Source: Posidoniimonas corsicana (GTDB lineage Bacteria; Planctomycetota; Planctomycetia; Pirellulales; Lacipirellulaceae). Taken from it: a stretch of DNA of 64,000 nt. This document shows positions 63,409 through 64,000 of the stretch, one piece after another. Position 1 is the first letter of the stretch. The number at the start of each line of letters is the position of its first letter. The stretch is from contig NZ_SIHJ01000001.1 of NCBI RefSeq assembly GCF_007859765.1, positions 1,880,067 through 1,944,066 on the forward strand, written 5' to 3'. Made by a program: the position numbers and the translations under genes. Below the pieces are notes generated by a model that saw only the letters and a program-made list of their open reading frames with translations, did no database searches and was not told where the DNA came from.

Positions 63409-64000
63409 CTAAGCGACAACCCCCCGGCGGCGGCTTGCTAGTCCGGTCAATGCAAAACAGCCCAGCAGCATGCTCAGTGGTTCCGGAACAGCGCCCGCGC
63501 TGCTAACGACCGCTCCGCTGGCGCCGAAGTTGTCCCGCCACCACTCGTAGTCGGCGGTCCCGACCGGCCCGCTCAGCCCGGGGTTGCGGGTGCCGTCGGC
63601 GAAGGCGGCTGCGGAACCGCCGAGGCTGTCACGGAAGATGGTGTAGTCTGCCGCGTCGACGATTCCGTTTCCGTTGTAGTCGCCGGAAATTGCGCCAGCG
63701 GGCTCTTCGTAGCTTACGACCCCGAAGGAAGGCGCGGCGTCCTCATCGGCAAAGAAGAACTCAAGCGTGAGGTCTTCTTCGCCTGCGGTATTGAATATGG
63801 CGCCGAGATTGTAGCTCGTGCCCTGGGTGAGAACCGTTGCCCCCGCCGCCTTCAGTTCACCGAGCTGTCCCGAGTTGGCGCCAATCTCAAGCCAATCCCC
63901 TCCGGCAGCGCCTTGATCTTCAAGGCTGGACCACCCGCCTGTGAGAAGGGCGCCGCTGGCGGACTTGACGGCGTAGCCGTCGATCGTGATAGAAAGCGGC
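63409..64000 (-). CDS. C-terminus of a dockerin-like/PEP-CTERM exported protein (partial)
   Basis: The frame enters the window at 64000 and stops at TAG 63411-63409, so about 197 residues of the C-terminus are visible. They contain a beta-rich end of an upstream domain (SITIDGYAVKSASGALLTGGW, then EEDLTLEFFFADEDAAPSFG), dockerin-like repeats (GDYNGNGIVDAADYTIFRDSLGG, then GTADYEWWRDNFGA), and a PEP-CTERM signal: VPEPLSMLLGCFALTGLASR and an Arg-rich end RRRGVVA. PEP-CTERM signals direct sorting by an exosortase; none is in this window. The N-terminal domain and hence the role are outside. Confidence 0.85.
   Translation of the reverse strand, partial: PLSITIDGYAVKSASGALLTGGWSSLEDQGAAGGDWLEIGANSGQLGELKAAGATVLTQGTSYNLGAIFNTAGEEDLTLEFFFADEDAAPSFGVVSYEEPAGAISGDYNGNGIVDAADYTIFRDSLGGSAAAFADGTRNPGLSGPVGTADYEWWRDNFGASGAVVSSAGAVPEPLSMLLGCFALTGLASRRRGVVA

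Overview
The window reads as chromosomal DNA of a planctomycete, most likely of the Pirellulales/Lacipirellulaceae type. The evidence is family content: a DUF1549/DUF1553 cytochrome-like protein next to a DUF1501 protein, a DUF1559 pilin-like protein, very large FG-GAP/ASPIC-UnbV proteins, two secreted proteins with the N-terminal LEPR-XLL motif, PEP-CTERM tails, and five proteins carrying the planctomycete dockerin-like signature GDYNxDGxVDAADYTVWRD. No rRNA, tRNA, CRISPR array, insertion sequence or phage gene was seen. Both window ends cut a gene.

Left part (1-11.3 kb): the N-terminus of a membrane sensor, mobB, the DUF1549/DUF1553 + DUF1501 pair, then a sugar/sugar-acid module: a FucP-like permease, a YjhG/YagF-type D-xylonate dehydratase and, divergently, a FAH-family 2-keto-3-deoxy-pentonate dehydratase-like enzyme (two successive steps of a Weimberg-type route). 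A secreted two-domain fasciclin protein with a terminator follows.

Central island (11.4-23.1 kb): a compact lipid-remodelling cluster. It holds two SDR proteins (one with DUF2867), a degenerate PP2C/SpoIIE-type phosphatase, a CFA-synthase-like methyltransferase, and a tightly overlapping rightward run DUF1295 - fatty acid desaturase - FAD/NAD oxidoreductase - DUF1365 - CFA synthase. It ends with a divergent regulator pair: a MerR/B12-binding-like protein (LitR/CarH architecture) and a sigma-70 family factor that appears to lack region 3. Promoters for both regulators are visible, and the heptamer CTACAAT recurs in the island's promoters. The set resembles light- or singlet-oxygen-induced membrane clusters of proteobacteria, but without a photolyase and with altered key residues in the regulators. 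This is the best candidate for an undescribed system.

Secretome part (23.2-38.5 kb): a DUF5695-like secreted protein, a PQQ-type sugar dehydrogenase with dockerin and a PEP-CTERM-like tail, a 1231-residue ORF that looks like two PEP-CTERM proteins fused in frame, a duplicated FG-GAP/ASPIC protein, a small lipoprotein and a DUF1559 pilin-like protein.

Right part (38.6-64 kb): a DHDPS-family aldolase facing a GntR regulator with two winged-helix domains, an S9 peptidase, a GH127 beta-L-arabinofuranosidase, a LEPR-XLL protein with an HExxH site, an amidase translationally coupled (ATGA) to a 1670-residue FG-GAP/TPR protein, a LEPR-XLL CotH-kinase/lamin-tail protein, and the C-terminus of another dockerin/PEP-CTERM protein. 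The enzymes suggest growth on pentose-containing polysaccharide (arabinan/xylan-type). The two LEPR-XLL proteins share a gapless C-terminal tail that I cannot assign to a known family. All functional statements are read from sequence motifs by eye; no database search was run.
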